A stretch of 8,872 bases of DNA from Bacillota bacterium (lineage in GTDB: Bacteria; Bacillota; Clostridia; Oscillospirales; Acutalibacteraceae), in contig JAEZRH010000118.1 in NCBI GenBank assembly GCA_023412845.1, positions 1-8,872 on the forward strand. The letters run 5' to 3'. The translations under genes and the position numbers were made by a program. Positions 7,522 through 8,872 of the stretch are shown here, piece by piece; within the stretch, counting starts at the first letter, position 1, and each line of letters begins with the position of its first letter. The notes under the pieces were generated by a model, which saw nothing but the letters and a program-made list of their open reading frames with translations, had not been told where the DNA came from and searched no databases.

Positions 7522-8392
7522 CTACCTTTTCATAAACACCGTACTCGTCCCAGATGTTTTCCAGATTCTGGAACGTCTGCTTGACTTCACCGGACTTTTT
7601 GAGGGTCACCATAACGATCAAGGCGTTGATCAGGCTGAGGGGCGCGCAGAGCGAGTCGACGATCGACGCGATGTCGCTTCTGGCAAGAAGAAGATAATCC
7701 GCCTTCTCCGCAACCGGCGACATGGAAGTGTCTGTAATGGCAATGACCTTTGAGCCCCGGTTCCGGGCAAAACCCATCGCCTTGGCAATTTTTTTGGAAT
7801 AGCGGGGGAAGCTGATTCCGATAACCGTATCCTGGCTGTCAACGTGGATCATCTGTTCAAAGATTTCTCCCTCGCTGGTAGACTGCACCAAAAGGACATT
7901 CTCAAAAAGCATATTGAAATAATAAGACAAAAAAGTGCCCAGCGCCAGTGCGCTGCGCGCCGCTAGAATGTAGATTTTCCGGGAAGAGACGATGGCGTCG
8001 ACGGCGCGGTAGAAATTTTCGTGCGAGGTCTCCTCCATGGTCCTGCGGATCACGTCGATATCCTGATTGAAAACAAAATCGAGGACGTCGGAATCTCCGA
8101 TCCGGTCCGACGTCACATCCATACGCTGGACGGAGGTCAGCTTGTTGCGGATCATCTCCTGCATAGCCTGCTGCAGCTGCGGGTAGCCGCTGTAGCCGAT
8201 TTCCGTAGCGAAGCGGACGACGGTGGATTCGCTGACGCCGACTGTTGCCCCAAGCTTGGAAGCGGTCATGAACGCCACCTTGTCATAATGCTCCTCAATA
8301 TAATTTGCGATTCTTTTTTGGCCTTTTGAGAAATCAGTCATTTTGTTCTGGATTCTCGCCGCCAATAGATTGTCCATTCCTTTTTCTGCCAT
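7499..8392 (-). CDS. MurR/RpiR-family transcriptional regulator
   Basis: A 297-residue cytoplasmic DNA-binding regulator. The N-terminal RpiR-type helix-turn-helix occupies about residues 1-80; the core is MTASKLGATVGVSEST, with the recognition helix near 53-66. A SIS domain (about 138-262) normally senses phosphosugars; IYILAARSALAL and ISFPRYSKKIAKA form the expected binding loops. RpiR proteins usually control sugar or amino-sugar breakdown, but no sugar gene is visible here. The gene overlaps the flavoprotein by 23 bases and heads the block, so it may regulate the operon or simply be carried by it. Start choice is uncertain: the ATG at 8392 has GGAG only one base upstream, and an ATG at residue 6 and a TTG at residue 10 are alternatives; homologues often begin near that later region. 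The effector is unknown. Confidence 0.92.
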   Translation of the reverse strand: MAEKGMDNLLAARIQNKMTDFSKGQKRIANYIEEHYDKVAFMTASKLGATVGVSESTVVRFATEIGYSGYPQLQQAMQEMIRNKLTSVQRMDVTSDRIGDSDVLDFVFNQDIDVIRRTMEETSHENFYRAVDAIVSSRKIYILAARSALALGTFLSYYFNMLFENVLLVQSTSEGEIFEQMIHVDSQDTVIGISFPRYSKKIAKAMGFARNRGSKVIAITDTSMSPVAEKADYLLLARSDIASIVDSLCAPLSLINALIVMVTLKKSGEVKQTFQNLENIWDEYGVYEKVDDTPGEV

Positions 8393-8418
8393 TCTCCGCG
8401 CGCAAATAGAGAAACCGC

Positions 8419-8451
8419 GCCGGCTCCGCGCGGGAAACCGGCTTTTCTTTT
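8419..8451. other. GC-rich hairpin in the regulator leader
   Basis: The arms GCCGG (8419-8423) and CCGGC (8438-8442) enclose a smaller TCC/GGA or CCGC/GCGG pairing. On the plus strand the stem is followed by TTTTCTTTT (8443-8451), the shape of an intrinsic terminator, but no plus-strand gene ends here. On the minus strand it lies about 15 bases downstream of the predicted transcription start, in the 5' leader of the regulator mRNA, and lacks a proper U-run. It could protect the transcript end or block antisense readthrough. Both roles are guesses. Confidence 0.4.
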
Positions 8452-8461
8452 CAACAGAATA

Positions 8462-8490
8462 ATTTTAATGCCTGAACGGTTAAAAATCAA
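8462..8490 (-). promoter_or_regulatory. Sigma-A-type promoter for the six-gene block
   Basis: On the minus strand, a -35 box TTGATT (8490-8485) is separated by exactly 17 bases from a -10 box TAAAAT (8467-8462). Matches to TTGACA and TATAAT are 4 of 6 and 5 of 6. The expected transcription start is near 8455, giving a leader of about 63 bases before the regulator ATG. It is the best promoter seen in the window and faces the operon. Confidence 0.65.
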
Positions 8491-8607
8491 GTAAAGAATT
8501 CATGCGCCGGGCTCCAGGCCTTGTGTTCAAAATAAAAGCCGAAGGATTTTCGAGATAAAATTGCATCCGGCGAGGAAAAAGCACGGGAACGCGGCCGCCC
8601 TTCGGAC

Positions 8608-8640
8608 ATTTTGACCCGGTCAGGCGCAATTTTGACCGAG
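8608..8640. repeat. Cluster of TGACC half-sites (direct repeat and dyad)
   Basis: ATTTTGACC occurs twice on the plus strand (8608-8616 and 8629-8637), offset by 21 bases, which is two DNA turns. Between them an inverted copy GGTCA (8618-8622) makes the odd palindrome TGACC-C-GGTCA with the first. The same bases allow an RNA hairpin at 8615-8640, but no U-run follows on the minus strand. It lies about 120 bases upstream of the predicted promoter. A binding site for a dimeric regulator is possible. Confidence 0.4.
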
Positions 8641-8662
8641 ACAGGCCTTTCTTTAACAGGGT

Positions 8663-8872
8663 CTAACGAAGATGGAACCATTTTTTTAACAGCAGATGGA
8701 GCTTTCTGTAATATTGGACGGCAAGAAGGGAAAGCGCATAGTCGTAAAATAAAAAAGCAACGTTCACCAGAACTCCAAACAGCCACGGCATGTTAACGCC
8801 GAAAACCTTAAAACTTTCCTGTGGAACGCCGAGAATCTTTACGGCTGCAAAATATTCGGCGCATATCACAAT
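8663..8872 (-). CDS. Unrecognised membrane protein, C-terminal fragment
   Basis: The frame is open from the window edge (8872) to a TAG at 8663, giving the last 69 residues of a protein that begins outside. A GTG at 8869 is in frame, but coding-like sequence reaches the edge, so the gene probably continues. One strong hydrophobic stretch, MPWLFGVLVNVAFLFYDYAL and the following SLLAVQYY, forms at least one membrane helix. It is followed by a basic tail (YYRKLHLLLKKWFHLR) that would sit on the cytoplasmic side by the positive-inside rule. The upstream segment (ICAEYFAAVKIL) could be the end of another helix. I do not recognise the family. The 170 bases between its stop and the predicted promoter suggest it is a separate transcription unit. 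Confidence 0.6.
   Translation of the reverse strand: MVICAEYFAAVKILGVPQESFKVFGVNMPWLFGVLVNVAFLFYDYALSLLAVQYYRKLHLLLKKWFHLR

Noticed and set aside
6520..7584. Long plus-strand open frame opposite the flavoprotein (354 codons)
   Set aside because: Antisense to a secure flavoprotein gene; the translation is rich in Arg, Pro, Gly and Ser, with no family features.
8487..8786. 99-codon minus-strand open frame in the gap upstream of the regulator
   Set aside because: Its first part overlaps the membrane protein tail in another frame, its end overlaps the -35 box of the predicted promoter, and its composition is not protein-like.
8611..8796. 61-codon plus-strand open frame near the right edge
   Set aside because: Mostly antisense to the membrane protein tail and starts within the TGACC repeat cluster; no ribosome binding site or family features.

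Overview
The window looks like a chromosomal core region of a spore-forming Clostridia member (Bacillota), plausibly of the Ruminococcaceae/Oscillospiraceae type. Three things point there: a YunB-type sporulation protein, an IspH-ribosomal protein S1 fusion of the kind known from Clostridia, and strong GGAGG ribosome binding sites throughout, together with moderately high GC. Every gene I can support is on the minus strand, so transcription runs from high to low coordinates. No RNA genes, CRISPR arrays, insertion sequences or phage genes were seen.

Layout in transcription order. At the right edge (8663-8872) is the C-terminal end of an unrecognised membrane protein. A 270-base gap follows. 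It holds a cluster of TGACC half-sites (8608-8640), a good housekeeping-type promoter (8462-8490) and a GC-rich leader hairpin (8419-8442). The promoter faces a tightly packed block of six genes: an RpiR-family regulator (7499-8392), an HI0933/BaiN-family flavoprotein (6256-7521), cytidylate kinase cmk (5561-6259), two tandem PlsC-family acyltransferases (4923-5564 and 4315-4926) and a fused ispH-rpsA gene (2297-4318). The last five genes are joined by 4-base stop/start overlaps, and the first junction overlaps by 23 bases. A hairpin terminator (2246-2283) closes the block. After a short spacer comes a second unit, yunB (1507-2133) then ligA (1-1479). The ligA gene is cut off at the left edge after 493 codons.

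How the genes fit together. The six-gene block combines nucleotide supply (Cmk), phospholipid synthesis (two acyltransferases), isoprenoid synthesis (IspH) and translation (S1). Adjacency of cmk and the S1 gene is an old bacterial arrangement, seen in E. coli and, with the S1 homologue ypfD, in B. subtilis. Here the acyltransferases and ispH sit between them. The regulator at the head suggests that a phosphosugar-type signal may influence the block, but this is inference. The second unit pairs a sporulation protein with DNA ligase.

I do not see a convincing undescribed defence, mobile or biosynthetic system. The most interesting points are an internal ribosome binding site inside the ispH-rpsA fusion that could release S1 as a separate protein, a second acyltransferase whose motif III is rewritten, the spaced TGACC half-site cluster upstream of the regulator, and a hairpin that could cover the yunB ribosome binding site.
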